From NCBI GenBank assembly GCA_002633005.1, contig NMRA01001184.1:1-42250 (forward strand): a DNA stretch of 42,250 bases, written 5' to 3'. Position 1 is the stretch's first letter, and each line of letters opens with the position of its first letter. The position numbers and the translations under genes are program-made. The DNA comes from Phoronis australis. Taxonomy: Eukaryota > Phoronida > Phoronidae. Positions 1-11,045 of the stretch are shown one piece after another. Under the pieces are notes generated by a model. The model was given only the letters and a program-made list of their open reading frames with translations, had not been told where the DNA came from and did no database searches.

Positions 1-257
1 TCACCTGCTGAGACGAAGAAGGTTATTGGGCCAGCAGAGAACTGCTGCGCTTGTCTCAGGTCTCTTTCCAAGTTGGCCCAGGCAAACTGGGTGCCTGCGT
101 TAGTTTTAAACAGACCGTTTTGTTATTGTTTTGCTTAAAAGGCTTGATTATCCTGTGTAATGGAAATTGATATAAATCTTTGATATTTTGTCATGTTGGT
201 TGTCCGTGTATGCATTATGCTTTTTGACGTTTCTCACCCTGAGAGGGTGGGACCACC

Positions 258-720
258 CGTTCCAAACGCCGTAACACCATTCAAGAGTCTATTAAATACA
301 AGCCGTTACATGCTTGCAGCTCACTGTAATATATTACTACAACACATTATACACTGTAACACTCTTCAACAAGCCCGCAATGAGACGGCCTTTTCGTTGA
401 GCAACGAGAACAAGTGTGAAGTCGTGAGACCTAAGAGTTCTAGGATAGCGGTACTTTCATCTGAGGCTGCCACTTTGTAAATTCGGCGCAAAATACATAT
501 TGCCGCTAGTCTCGAAGCTGAATATAAGCCAAAATCTTGGCAACAAAAGTAAACATCGACTTGATCCCAGAGCGCACAGTAACACTCATGTAGGACTCGT
601 TGAAGAGTGTTACAGTCTATAATGCATTGTAGTAATATACATGTATTACATCATTGAGCTGCAAGCATGTAACGGCTTGCATTTAATAGACTCTTGAATG
701 GTGTTACGACGTTTGGAACG
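258..720. mobile_element. Foldback (inverted-repeat) element
   Basis: The left arm (258-370) and right arm (599-720) are near-perfect reverse complements; both ends carry CGTTCCAAACG or its complement with one mismatch. About 228 bases of unrelated sequence separate the arms. The only sizeable difference between arms is one TACATGTA at 638-645 where the left arm has TA (330-331). No transposase is encoded, so this looks like a non-autonomous foldback or MITE-type element. I could not define a target-site duplication, and the superfamily is unknown. Confidence 0.7.
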
Positions 721-1361
721 GGACCACCGTGGGACAGATTACCCTCAGGTTTTCTGTATTTATCAGTGGATTGCATTCGGGTTGTTTGCCTCTACCTCTT
801 ATTATTCTTTGATTTTTAAATAACTTCTGTATACTTTTATATTGCGTGTTTTCAAAAATGCCACAAACTTCATTATTGAAGTTATACTCAAAACACAATG
901 TGATCAAACCTTTTAAAATTCCTTTTATGTTTTACCAAGCCTCCGACAAGAGGAAATTTCATGCTTTTTAAAATTGTTTTACCTTCGATTTTTGTTGTTC
1001 CTTCCATAATAAGAAATACAAACTCAGACATTTCAGCTGATAAGACGTGTTGAAATGACATGATATCGGTTAGAATTGTCAATTTATGGTGAGCCTTCAG
1101 TACGTGTACCCAAACTAAGAGAAAACCTGGGGCATACACTGTAGATTATGACCCAGGTACACCAGGATGCTTCACCGAACCTAACAATTTGTTAGAGTCG
1201 GTACAGCCGCCTGGTGTTACTTGTGGAAGCAGTTTAAAAGAGCTCTGGCAGCGAACGACCAGAACGCTGCACCACATCCATGGCCACCTCCTTTCCCCCA
1301 GGTACTGAGGCGCAATTAGGACTTGTCCAATGGCGAGGTGCGGGAAATCAAGCTCTAGTAT
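721..1361. other. No recognisable gene
   Basis: Two short minus-strand open frames (704-907 and 888-1139) overlap here in different frames. Neither resembles a family I recognise and no splice signals join them convincingly. Probably non-coding or old repeat sequence. Confidence 0.5.
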
Positions 1362-2100
1362 TCAGCGGCACCTCCATAAGCTCTGCAGCTTCAGAAACCG
1401 TTTTACCAAATTAAACGTTCCTGAAGTAACCGCACCACCGTAGCACATCATCAGGCGCACCTCCAAGACAGTGGAGATGAAACCCAAGTCTGAACAACAG
1501 TGACGCCTCAGGAGGTTGAAGACAAAGTCTTGGCCTTCGTGGAAAAGGGGTTGTCGGGGAACCACGCACGTGGATAACCACGACTTTACATTTGAGCCTG
1601 GCATCACTGGCACGGTCCTCCGAAAGAGTTCCTCCAAAGTCTCCTTTCGGGTGGGCAAGTCCTCCATGTCCTCCAAACCGATTTCACCTAAACCAGGTGG
1701 CTCGTTCAATAGCTGGGGGAGTAGGTCTAGAACCCAACCCTTTTAGGTGGATACCCACTACAGCTTTCTAGTCATGTGTAAAACGGAAACCTCGACGTAC
1801 TTCCAGTTTTCCACATCGCAGAAAACTGCAAGCCCATCGACAGATTTCATAGACGCCTGTGGCAGCTGGGCGGCAAGCATTTGCTGGATCGTCAACACCC
1901 TAGACCCAGAGAGTTATCGCTGCATGCGCCAAAGCTGCCGACAAGCGATCCAAATAGAAATAAGCCAGATCAGGAACAGGCCTTGATCTACATGTACCTT
2001 TAGATGTGGAAGGCGAAGCCTCAGGTGATCGTCGACCCTTTAAGGGCAGGCCAGGTGGGTTGCGGGATTATGCCGAATACGACATCGGAAGGCACGGCGA
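1362..2100 (-). pseudogene. Unclassified coding-like remnant (possibly from a mobile element)
   Basis: The minus strand has a chain of peptide-like open segments in shifting frames. One runs at about 1930-1760 and contains VDGLAVFCDVENWKYVEVSV. A longer one runs at 1709-1362 and contains EDLPTRKETLEELFRRTVPV and LLRRHCCSDLGF. Their composition and lack of low complexity look like protein, but frameshifts and stops interrupt them. I do not recognise a family. The segment lies where gene 1 should have its upstream intron 2, exon 2 and exon 1: homology to gene 2 stops at about 2130. An inserted, decayed mobile element or a rearrangement would fit. Function unknown. Confidence 0.35.
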
Positions 2101-2509
2101 ACCAGCATCCCTCACCCCTTGTTTTGGAAGAGTGGCCCTTCTAATCATTTCTCGTCTGAGTGGGCAATTAATTAGGGTACAATTTGGGACCAAGTTTATT
2201 AATGAAAATGGTATACGTCAAAAGCTATTGTTTGACAACAGAGGGCAGGTTTGTTGGTCATCAGAATGGAGTCCGACATTTGTCAAAGGCGTTCTTTTTC
2301 TACTAGTACTGCCATGGTCAATGATTTAAAACATCGGTTAGCCATCATCATACTGTCGTTATCCGTAATCCTCAGTTATCGTCATGGTCACCAGGAGGCG
2401 CGAAGAGCCACCTTACTCATCATCAACATCGTCACTGCCTTCTTCAATTATTAATGTCATCGCTAATAGCGCCACCAATTATTTGACTTTCGTGTTGCAT
2501 TCATTTTAG

Positions 2510-2674
2510 GGGATGGGATTCTGACCAATTCGGAGTTTATGACAGCCTGGTCCGCTTCTACCGGCATGAGCAACGGAGAGTCGCTGTTTGTGTTTAGTGA
2601 GGCTGACATGGACAACAACGGTCATTTAAGAGATGACGAAATTGTTGGAGTTTTCAGAGCATTCGAAGTCAATG
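2510..2674 (+). CDS. EF-hand protein gene 1, exon 3
   Basis: This 165-base exon is flanked by a TTTTAG acceptor (ends 2509) and a GTAAGT donor (2675), both in phase 1. It starts in the middle of an EF-hand loop (GDGILTNSEF) and then carries a complete calcium loop, DMDNNGHLRDDE, with acidic residues at positions 1, 3 and 12 and glycine at 6. It ends in the first part of the next loop (FEVNG). Length, phases and boundaries are the same as gene 2 exon 3 (17450-17286). The intron before it is homologous to intron 2 of gene 2 back to about 2130, but exons 1 and 2 are not found upstream, so gene 1 looks 5'-truncated. Whether it is still transcribed cannot be told. Confidence 0.8.
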
Positions 2675-4522
2675 GTAAGTGGGGACCCGTTACGTAGTGC
2701 AAGGTTCTCTCGAATAAGATCTTGTGAGATCACCGTGCTCCGCTTGTAATGAATGGCGATATCTCGCGAGCACTTGCGGGTCGTTCTCGACTAACTCACA
2801 AGAAACTCCAACCTTACGGATCATGACCCAGACTCACNCTTGTCTTTTATCCAACGTCACGACGCAAACGCCAATTATAGACTACGCTGTATTAATACAT
2901 TCATATAAACACGCGTCCACTCAAAACTGTTGTCAACAAATAAACACCCATCGCAGCCTTCTGGCCATTTTATTTCTAGAGAAAGATTCTAAGCTTATAT
3001 TTCTCGAGGAAGCCAGACATTTCAAAAATTTACTAGTTTCTGTCCTTGACATTTCAGCCAGTATTTTATTGCCTTGAAGAGATCGCTAATGCGATAATTG
3101 TCCTGTGCAACACAACATGAACTTAGATCCAAAAGTATAAATGACGGTCGGTGACATCGGTTTTCCTGGTTGATATAGAGAAACATTTACAAAATAACAC
3201 TTAAAACCCCTGTTTTTTCATAGATTATGTGTTTTTGATCCACAGTGTGTTGCTGTGTCCGCTGCGGAACGGTGTAGTTTCTCTCAAAAATATTAATCTT
3301 GAATACAGTCCCTATTATCAAGCCTGGAGTACTTCTCAAAAACAAGGTCATTTTGTCGTTTCTTTAATAAACAATTATCTGATTCTTATACTTTTTAAAT
3401 TGTCTCGTATTTTTCATTTTCTCTATGTTTTCTGAGACAAATCGTATTACGTTGTATACAGCTCTGATAATTACTGTATGTGAATGAACTAATGGATTGT
3501 GGATATGTAATCAGAAAGCAAAGTTTTACCTCCTCAAGTTGAATATTATTGTGAAATGTGGGCAGAGCTCGCTTTTATCACTGAATTTTGATTCAAGTTA
3601 TGTCAAGTTATGTCAAGTTGTGTTTATGAGCTGTACAGAAAGTTCTAATAATGTTGATATAGTCTGGATGCGAGACTATCAACTGTATTTCTTTGTAAGA
3701 AATTAGTGTTTCCACTTGATCGACTTTCACCATTCGCAGAGGACTTTGTTCCTGTTCGACATGCCTTGTTTTGAATTGACCGTAGGCCTTGATTCAGGGT
3801 TAAATAATCGGACCTTAATTCTTAATTTTCCAAAAAACTTCCATGCGTTCTGATGTATGCGCCTGCAAATTAACTCCGATAATTCACTAATCATGATAAC
3901 ATACGTGAGGACATCACTGAATATACCTGTGATGCTTGGTGAGGAAGTTAATAGGCAAAACACATATTTACATGTATAGGATTCTGAATATTGTCAAGAT
4001 TGCAGCCCGTCTAAAACGCTTCAGGGCCACTACCTGTACATGTATCTGTACATCAATCAACAACAAAACCCAACGTACTACCACAAATTTCAAGGAATCC
4101 TTTTGTGGCCACCAGTCTGTACTGGTAAGCTTTCTACCTGTGGTTTTGGAACTGTGGGTGATGTCCACGGTGGTCACTGCATATGTATACGTATTTTGCC
4201 GTTCGAGACATGCTGGTAATACCCACAGTTTGAGAGGGCACAATTTCACTCCATCTTTTTAAAGCTCGCCATAGTTGCGGTCAATCGCCTTTAGAAGTTC
4301 TGCCAATGTGTATAGAAACGAGATTTTTAGAGTCGCGACATCAGGGTCAATTCCGTTGCCTAACTGTGCCCAGAAATCGAAAGTTGTTTTTGCGCTTGAC
4401 GGCGAGTGAATTGTCACTTTGAGGTGGCAGCTGTGTGTAGAATGAGTGAATTCGGCACCCTAACCATGACCGACAACAGGGCTCTCTACGTACTCTACCT
4501 ACGAATGCTCTTTTGCTTACAG
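2675..4522 (+). other. Intron 3 of EF-hand gene 1
   Basis: Starts GTAAGT and ends TTGCTTACAG. Several stretches (for example about 3480-3720 and 3960-4260) match the reverse complement of gene 2 intron 3 (about 14440-15360). It lacks the MITE-like element found in gene 2 and keeps the unoccupied site near 2740-2760. A 10-bp unit TTATGTCAAG is repeated about three times near 3597-3625 and twice in gene 2. The single N at 2838 sits where homology to gene 2 stops. No gene of its own is recognised. Confidence 0.7.
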
Positions 4523-4569
4523 GCGATGGACAGGTCAGCAAGTCAGAGTACGACGCAGTTTGGGCAATT
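4523..4569 (+). CDS. EF-hand protein gene 1, exon 4
   Basis: A 47-base exon lies between a CTTACAG acceptor and a GTGAGT donor. It encodes GDGQVSKSEYDAVWAI and completes the last EF-hand loop begun in exon 3. The loop reads E-V-N-G-D-G-Q-V-S-K-S-E, so position 1 is glutamate rather than the usual aspartate; gene 2 keeps aspartate. Entry phase is 1 and exit phase is 0, as in gene 2 exon 4 (14379-14333). If the donor were not used, translation would stop 12 codons further on. Confidence 0.78.
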
Positions 4570-4820
4570 GTGAGTATACCTATTCATACATGCTTTTCGC
4601 AATGACAGTTTTCGCGAAGTTGAAGAGATCATTCAAACATATGGTTTTCAAAAAAAAACTTAGTGTTTCTCTAGTACGCGACCTTATTACATGTAAGTAC
4701 ACGAACAAAATGGCAGCGTACTAAAACATTGGTCGGGGAAGATAGACAGGTGAATTCTATAGGCAAATCTTAGCGGAAAAACACCATTTCTATTTAACAT
4801 CTCCCTCTGTAAGTTTCTAG

Positions 4821-4883
4821 CAAATGAGGAGCGTTATGGACCTGGCCAGAGCAGAAAAAAACTGTTCACAGTCAAGTGCTTAA
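4821..4883 (+). CDS. Possible last exon of EF-hand gene 1
   Basis: A pyrimidine-rich tract and TTTCTAG acceptor end at 4820. Read in phase 0, as exon 4 requires, the following bases encode QMRSVMDLARAEKN... and reach TAA at 4881-4883. Joined to exon 4 this would extend its helix by an amphipathic segment. Block C keeps the same acceptor and a shorter version (33238-33279). In block B the acceptor AG is lost. The call rests only on signals and phase, so it is tentative; stopping soon after exon 4 is the alternative. Confidence 0.35.
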   Translation, partial: QMRSVMDLARAEKNCSQSSA

Positions 4884-5623
4884 AGATAAACAAATTCAAC
4901 TGAAAGTTCTCGTCTACGGCCACGAGTGTGATGCATGAACGTACCCAGCGTCCGTGTACGTGTTATATCCACCAACAGGCGAGATTCTTGTGTACAAACT
5001 TTTGCCATATCCGTGCTTCTTCTACATGTATGTCCACGGAAAAGTGAGAAGAGTAACAAATACTAAGTTGTCACCACCACAACACACGCAACGCTTCACC
5101 ATTCTTATTGTACCATAAATCACGGGAAAACGAGCAGCAATATCTGACGACTTTCCACACTAAACACATAGGAGGATGTCTGAGTGCTGCAACTGATGTT
5201 CCCAATTTTATGGAGCATGTATCGACAAATAAATCCTCGTAATGTACCTGTACTCGATATCGGTGAAAATTAATAACATATCGCCATACACTGTTTTGGG
5301 TGTTGTAGTTTGACACCTGATCGACAGGTGGGGTTGTTTTGTGGTGGTTTTTGGTATGAAATTTGTGTTCTTAGGCTAAGGACCAGCCCGTATGGTTTCT
5401 AGTTTTAGGCACTTAAGGCGCAATTGAAATAGTCTTTCGCTTGTTCGCGCTTTGGCGTGATCTCAGTGATAGTTCACTTGAGGAAACTGAGCCATCGGTA
5501 CACCAGGCGATATCAGAAATCCAATGAGACATATTGTAGGAATATAATCTGAAAATGCGCGTGCATATTCATGTACAAAATATAATCTGCAGTTATAAAT
5601 CAGCGCGTTGATATGGTAAAAGT

Positions 5624-5865
5624 AAGAATTACTTAGTCTTTTTACACGCCATATGTCAGTCAGTCACAGCACGAGACCTACAGTTCAGTCTTACCTAAAC
5701 TATAAGAATTATTAGTCTTTTTACACGGAGTCATATGTCAGTCAGTAACATTACGTGACCTACAGTTCGGTCTTACCCAAGCTGTAGAAATTATTAGTCA
5801 TTTTACACGTCATATGTCAGTCAGTCACATCACGTGGCCTACACTGAGTTAAGTCTTTTGGCAGA
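5624..5865 (+). repeat. Tandem repeat, about 80-bp unit, three copies
   Basis: Each unit contains TTAGTCTTTTTACAC followed by CATATGTCAGTCAGTCAC, a CACGTG-like site and a GACCTACAGTT..GTCTTACC segment. Units start near 5625, 5704 and 5786. The paralogous sites hold two units in block C (34001-34165) and two in block B (12433-12600), so copy number has changed since duplication. Confidence 0.75.
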
Positions 5866-8078
5866 CTTACAAATACCAGTTCAACGCGCAGTTATATAAC
5901 ATAACAGCTGTATCAAAGATTACATTTTGTTGATTCAAATTGGATGCACCTGTGATTTGACGTCAGTAGTCTGGCAAAGTCGCCGATCACGCTTCCAAAC
6001 ATTTGGCAATGCTTGCTGAACAAGAGGAGTTGTCAAACATATGCTAAACACTTGAAGATTGACACTTGTTACAGTGTAGTAGTTTGAGTAACCTGAACAT
6101 TGTTAATTGGCTGAAACAAAGCTTAAAGTGCTTTGCTGCTTACATGCTGCTCGAAGGTTTTAATAATGGACGCTACGTAAGCCAGTCTGAATTTATTTAC
6201 TCAAAACGTCCTGAGGACCAGCGATCCTAAAGGGAATTTCATCGCCAAAACTATGAGTTATCGCGTTTTTCTTTTAATCAAACTGAATGTTGAAACGGAC
6301 GGTACCGTATGTGACAGGAAATTGGTCATATACTGTCACGCTGGTCAGGTTGGCACGTCTCTGGATTTTGACTTTCACAATTGAAATGCAAGATATGCTA
6401 TAATTTCTCTTTTCTAGATCCTCTCTAGAATGCCATGATGTTCCTGAAGCGCTAGGACAGGCTCGCGGGTGGTGTTCTTGAGGCAATATCACGTAATTAA
6501 TTATACAATTTCTGTGATATTCTGTCAGTAATAAATTATCAACCATACATGTATTTGTCATTGTGTAGATAAGAACTTAAACGACGTTCAACGGACATGA
6601 CGAAGGCCCGTAGGAAGGCAAAAATTGGGGGTGAGCACAAATCCTCAGCCCTCATCGCCACCAACTCCGCCACCATCCCCCGCCCCGTGCCCCCGATGCC
6701 ACGTCCGCCCTAGGTTGGGGACAATCCCGGGGATGCAGCCATCAAGAGTTTAGTAACCGTAAACCAACATGGAGAGTAAGAATAGGCCTAGGACCAGTAA
6801 ACTAACCGGTAGCGAAAAGTTGCCTCAAGTAGCTATAGCTGAGATCTAACAGTGTGAAAATAAGAAATTCCTGATGAACTAAAGCTACATGTAATTGCTG
6901 GTCAGCTCAGCTGTGATTCACTTGAGACAGGCAGCTCGTACCGGCCGTCGGCGCTCGCTCTAAGGTCGAGATTCGTTTTATTGTGATCCAGCATCGGGAA
7001 AACTTTATTTTATTATGGTCATTCTTTAAAGGAGTTTTTTGAAAAGGTGAGGTACCGCGGTCTCTAGTATAGTGCCTTTGGGGGTATTTCAAAATCTATC
7101 GTTGAAACACGACCGGCAATCCAGTTTCTGGTGGTTGGGGAAAATGGTACAGAGTGTTTCCCAAAAATGTACACACTTCAGCGCTTGACTGAAGTTCAAT
7201 TCCCGTGGATCCCTGAGATTCTGCGCGGACCTAATGCATGGTTATATTTATATTTTTAGCGTGGGTGCGTCAGCCATCACGTGCACGGGAATTGGGCAAG
7301 CAAACAATTCAGTTTTGAAGAAAAAAAATCCATTGCTCAATACCACGAGAAAATAAAAACACCAAGAAGGAAGTACAAAGACAACCTTTCCAAGCAATGA
7401 GTTAATTTTATTTACATGTATTTAAGGACTTTTAAAGCTTTTTTCGATCCACGGTTTGTGAGTCTGAATTTCATCAATCTCTTCTAAGTCTAGTTTACTA
7501 TTTGGGGATCGGATTACACTTTTTCCAACTATGTTTATAGGCTGCAATTAAATTCATTGAAATATAATCGTTTTTTAGAAGATTGGCTTCTAATTGTCAA
7601 AAATCATCTACGAATCTATCGATTTCTGTAGATCCATAATCAGGTAAAATCGAGACCAACGAATTCGTTTATCAAAACGAAATGTTATAAGCAATTTCCG
7701 TAGGCATGCTCGCAGATTTTTGACGGGTAACAAGCAGAATATGGGAGATGGGGCATTCGCAATAAGGTATATATTTGCTCATTTCATAAGTACATGAACC
7801 TATAACGGATCACGAGGTAGATTGAACTCCACTGACAAAAAACGCTCAAAATCATTGTTTATGATTGCGAGAGTTCTTTGAGTACACCCTTTCGACATGT
7901 GCGCGGTCGTCAGAAATAGTAGCATAGGCGCGGTCGTCAGAAATAGTAGCATAGGCAGCAGGGTTTTCCACGTCGGCGTGGAAATTACTTCCAAACAAAT
8001 CATAGTAACCATGCACGCACCCAGGGGGGCTCGGGGGCTCGCACAAATTTACTGATGCGTTTCAATACGCCAATTTTC

Positions 8079-8306
8079 TTAGACACCTTTTTCGAGATAT
8101 AACCAACGTGGTGAGAGAATTTTAAGGCTTTGGTCATATATTGGTCCTAGATGTTTAAAGGAAATCACGTTCTCAATTGGACTTCCATCAGTACTCAATG
8201 ACAGGGTTAGCTTTCTAGGTCTTTCGATAGAGGTCAATCCTATTGTATTTTGTTCACATTTTTCGTTTGTTTGGGTCAAATGTCTTGATACTGCTGTGCT
8301 GGGCAC
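8079..8306 (-). pseudogene. Non-LTR reverse transcriptase fragment (copy A)
   Basis: The minus-strand frame contains LSLSTDGSPIENVISFKHLG, which resembles the segment after the polymerase palm in Jockey/CR1-like LINE reverse transcriptases (typically an S/N-I-D-G...V..FKYLG motif). Only this segment is present; the catalytic palm and endonuclease are absent. It is the counterpart of the better-preserved frame at 36162-36551. The overlapping frame 7852-8046 continues the same relic after a frameshift. Fragment of a dead element. Confidence 0.5.
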
Positions 8307-8519
8307 GAATGTATTGTATGTTTTTGATGACTTTGGAATCTCAAATTCCCTCGTGAATACTTAGCAGTGTCGTTTTTACATGTATAGAGGGACAAAAGGA
8401 CATTTCCCCCGAACTGCTTCACCGAGAGAGGGTCCCGTCTGAAATGGGACACCTTAAGATGAAAGGCTAAACATCATTAAGCTTGGAAAACGAGTGACAG
8501 TGCATTCCACCTTCGTGTG

Positions 8520-8660
8520 GTCCCAAAACGATGCAGGAGGTGGTGGTGACCTTCAACATGAAAGCCGGTTGCACGACTTCACTAAAAAGCAGCACAGTGG
8601 AGGTAATCGACTCCAACATTAGGCCCCCTCTTTGAGTGCGGCCCCTTTAGAATGTGTCAA
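8520..8660. repeat. Dispersed repeat segment
   Basis: This stretch (CAACATGAAAGCCGGTTGCA...AGGCCCCCTC...GCGGCCCCTTTAGA) recurs in block C at about 36770-36896 and, inverted and more diverged, at about 26195-26300 outside the duplicated blocks. It is therefore probably part of an interspersed repeat rather than unique duplicated sequence. Confidence 0.5.
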
Positions 8661-9199
8661 TAAAATACAAAAGGGTGTCCGCTTCAATTTCATCAATACT
8701 CTCCTTCAAGGGCAGGGCCCTTCAATATGAAAATATCTAATTTTTTTCGAAAATCAGGAAATGCGGAGCAATTGATGTTATCTGTCAGGTTATCAATTTT
8801 TCTGAAGTGATAAACAGATTCGACAAAATGTAAAGCGAATATTGTCTCCGTTATCCTTTAGCAGAGAGGGTCCTCTAGAAAAAAATGGCCTATTGAATTT
8901 AAAAATCAAATAAATTAGTACGTTCTGCAAGAGCTTCGCTTTACAAACTTTCTCGACTTTTCGAAATATATGTACGAATAGTAATGATCACGTGCACAGT
9001 ATCAAGTGCGTTTAGACGACCTGTGCTGCAAAAGCGGAGCGCCTAACAATGTCCTGGCCAGGGTCCTTGAAAGGTAAACCATGCGCTGTTGTTAAATATT
9101 CTCTTAGAATTTTCTCTCTTATCCATATTTCCATATTTCGCAGTTTTTCTTTTCTCTATTGTCCCCAACCCCACTTTTATGTCGGTTGCCACGGTTTAA

Positions 9200-10002
9200 C
9201 CCTNACAAATCTTGCTATCATCGATATGGTCGTTGAGTGTCTCAGAGACCCATAACCGTAGTGCCCAAGGCTCGTAGACAACATCTCGTGATATGGGAAA
9301 GAATCCGCGTAATGTTGGGCCACAGTTGTTCGAATTAGCCTTAATCAGTTGTACGGCTTCTCCGCTGACGTCAAACAAACTGCTGTTACCTCGTCGATAG
9401 GCTTTCAGTGAAAAGTCTTTGCCGTCCTTTTGCACCAGGAACACACGATTAAGAGCCCCATGACCAAGGAGGAATGGTTTCCTGTGGTAGTACGCGTATT
9501 TATACTTGCCGTAATCTGGAACTACGTTCTCGAGTATAAATGCACAAGGCTGTTCTTCTGAGCTTATCTCGACGTCGTGTGATTGTAGTTTTGGTGCTGG
9601 GGACATTGTTGCAGGACTGCGAACTCGCTGTTTAATGAGCATGAAAAATTTGTCTTATATTTCTTGATCACCATCGGGAAGTTGGCTTGTTTTCTTGGCA
9701 TTCTCATCGCGCGTTTTATTTTTATGGTGAAATGTCTTGACATAACCTTTAGAACGTAACAGCCTAGATGCGTTTGCACCTATGTTTCTAGTTGTCAGCT
9801 GTTTTCGTGCATTCTCTAGTTGACCTGAAGACACGGTGTTCGTGTTTTTCTTCGGGGGAAATGCGCTTCTTTTATTGCTATACAAGTGGACAAGGGACGT
9901 CTTGGGTTTTAACATCAATTTATTGTCTCCTTTATTTTGTGTCCTCGGGTTGGACTCCCGCTTAGTATTGTTAACAATTGTAGTACCACGCTTATGCCCC
10001 AT
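9200..10002 (-). pseudogene. Protein-kinase-like gene, decayed (copy A)
   Basis: Starts at ATG 10002 and encodes a basic, low-complexity N-terminal region of about 115 residues up to an in-frame TAA (about 9655). It then continues in frame into a kinase N-lobe. A glycine-rich loop (LGHGALNRVFLV), a VAIK-like lysine (FSLKAYR), a helix with glutamate (GEAVQLI) and a hinge-like VVYEPWA are visible. After VVYEPWA about 480 bases present in copy C are missing, including the catalytic and DFG loops. The junction shares the bases GCCC/CCC, suggesting a microhomology deletion. Not functional as it stands. The family within kinases is not recognised. Confidence 0.6.
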
Positions 10003-11045
10003 TTAGAATCTCAAAACACAGTTGGTAAGTTATATAAAAAATTGAAGAGGCTGGTCGTACACGTACGTGTTATGTCCACCTATGTTGAGCTAACAACTAC
10101 CGGAGTCCCACAGGTTACATACTTTTGCAGTACGGAAATCCCAGTGCTGTCACAACATTTCAAGATTTGGGACTTTAGTTTTCAGGTGCCTCAAGTATGC
10201 ATTTTGGTATTTCATACCACTTACTTATTTCTCTTCCTGTCACTCAGTGCGCGTGACACAACCAGATCATCTAGAACTATTGAATTTCGTAGGAGTGACG
10301 TCACACTATTCAAGTCTGGGTAGAGTTCAGTACTTTGTCATGCGGATAGAAAAATCAAGCCATAATCACGTGTTCTCTTTTATAATACACGGCGGTATAT
10401 CACGTAATCTCTTGATTTTCAGCGAGGTCCTAGCGTTACTGAACTCTATCCTGGTCTGCCAAATGTGACTACTTGCAGCTTACGAAAGCTTCCCCAGAAT
10501 ATGTAGGTTTGCCTCATACTATGATAAATTTATAGATCCTCGGGTTCATGATTTAAAGTTGATAGCTCGAAGTATCAAAATGCTCTTATTTCCGAACAGC
10601 TGACTTTAGCAATCAGTGAAACGCCAAAGTCTAGAATGGTAGTTGGGGAAGACAGGTAAATTTAGAAAATTTCATTCCCCTCTCAGGGCCTCCTTCACGA
10701 TCTGTCTGGATTGTGGTCACCCAAAAAATCCTATAATATGGATGTGTGGTAGATCATCGATGCATTGACGATTGAAAAATCCGTAACCTTGTTTTGCAAG
10801 AAGAATCCTCATATCAGTAAGTACACTATATACTCAAGTGTTTACATGTACTATACGACCCGCTCACTGTTTGTAGAGAAGATTTTCAGATAAACTTAAG
10901 TTCTTAAAAAAAATCTCTTTGTTCTCAAACAACCGCACGGATAATGTGGATGACAAAACCAATGCGATGAAGTGCGCTGTCGTAAAAAACTACATTTTCC
11001 CGTCATGACCTGTGGGCTGAGACAGCGTCGGACTCAACCGTGAAT

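Larger units (their letters stand above)
4570..6604 (+). repeat. Duplicated block A, proximal part (three copies in window)
   Basis: Sequence just downstream of gene 1 exon 4 is repeated in the same orientation at 33012-34890 and inverted at 14332-11400, downstream of gene 2. Similarity is continuous to the eye apart from small indels. A larger insertion in B (about 12750-13600) has no counterpart here. Homology to B ends near 6590 (TTCAACGGACA), where A and C both continue with AGGCCCGTAGGAAGGC and B does not. Apart from the possible last exon, no gene is recognised. Confidence 0.8.
6605..11045. repeat. Duplicated block A, distal part (shared with block C only)
   Basis: From about 6605 to 11045 (ending AACCGTGAATATAC) this matches 34890-39372 in direct orientation and has no counterpart in block B. 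It carries two minus-strand coding relics, an RT fragment and a kinase-like gene. Segment 8650-9203 is specific to this copy and ends at the single N (9204); block C has a different segment in that position. It may be an inserted composite element that was then duplicated, or simply part of a larger segmental duplication whose B copy was truncated. No terminal repeats were found. Confidence 0.7.

Noticed and set aside
5624-5865. CRISPR-like array
   Set aside because: The repeated units are contiguous and similar throughout, with no distinct spacers, and the sequence is from an animal genome.
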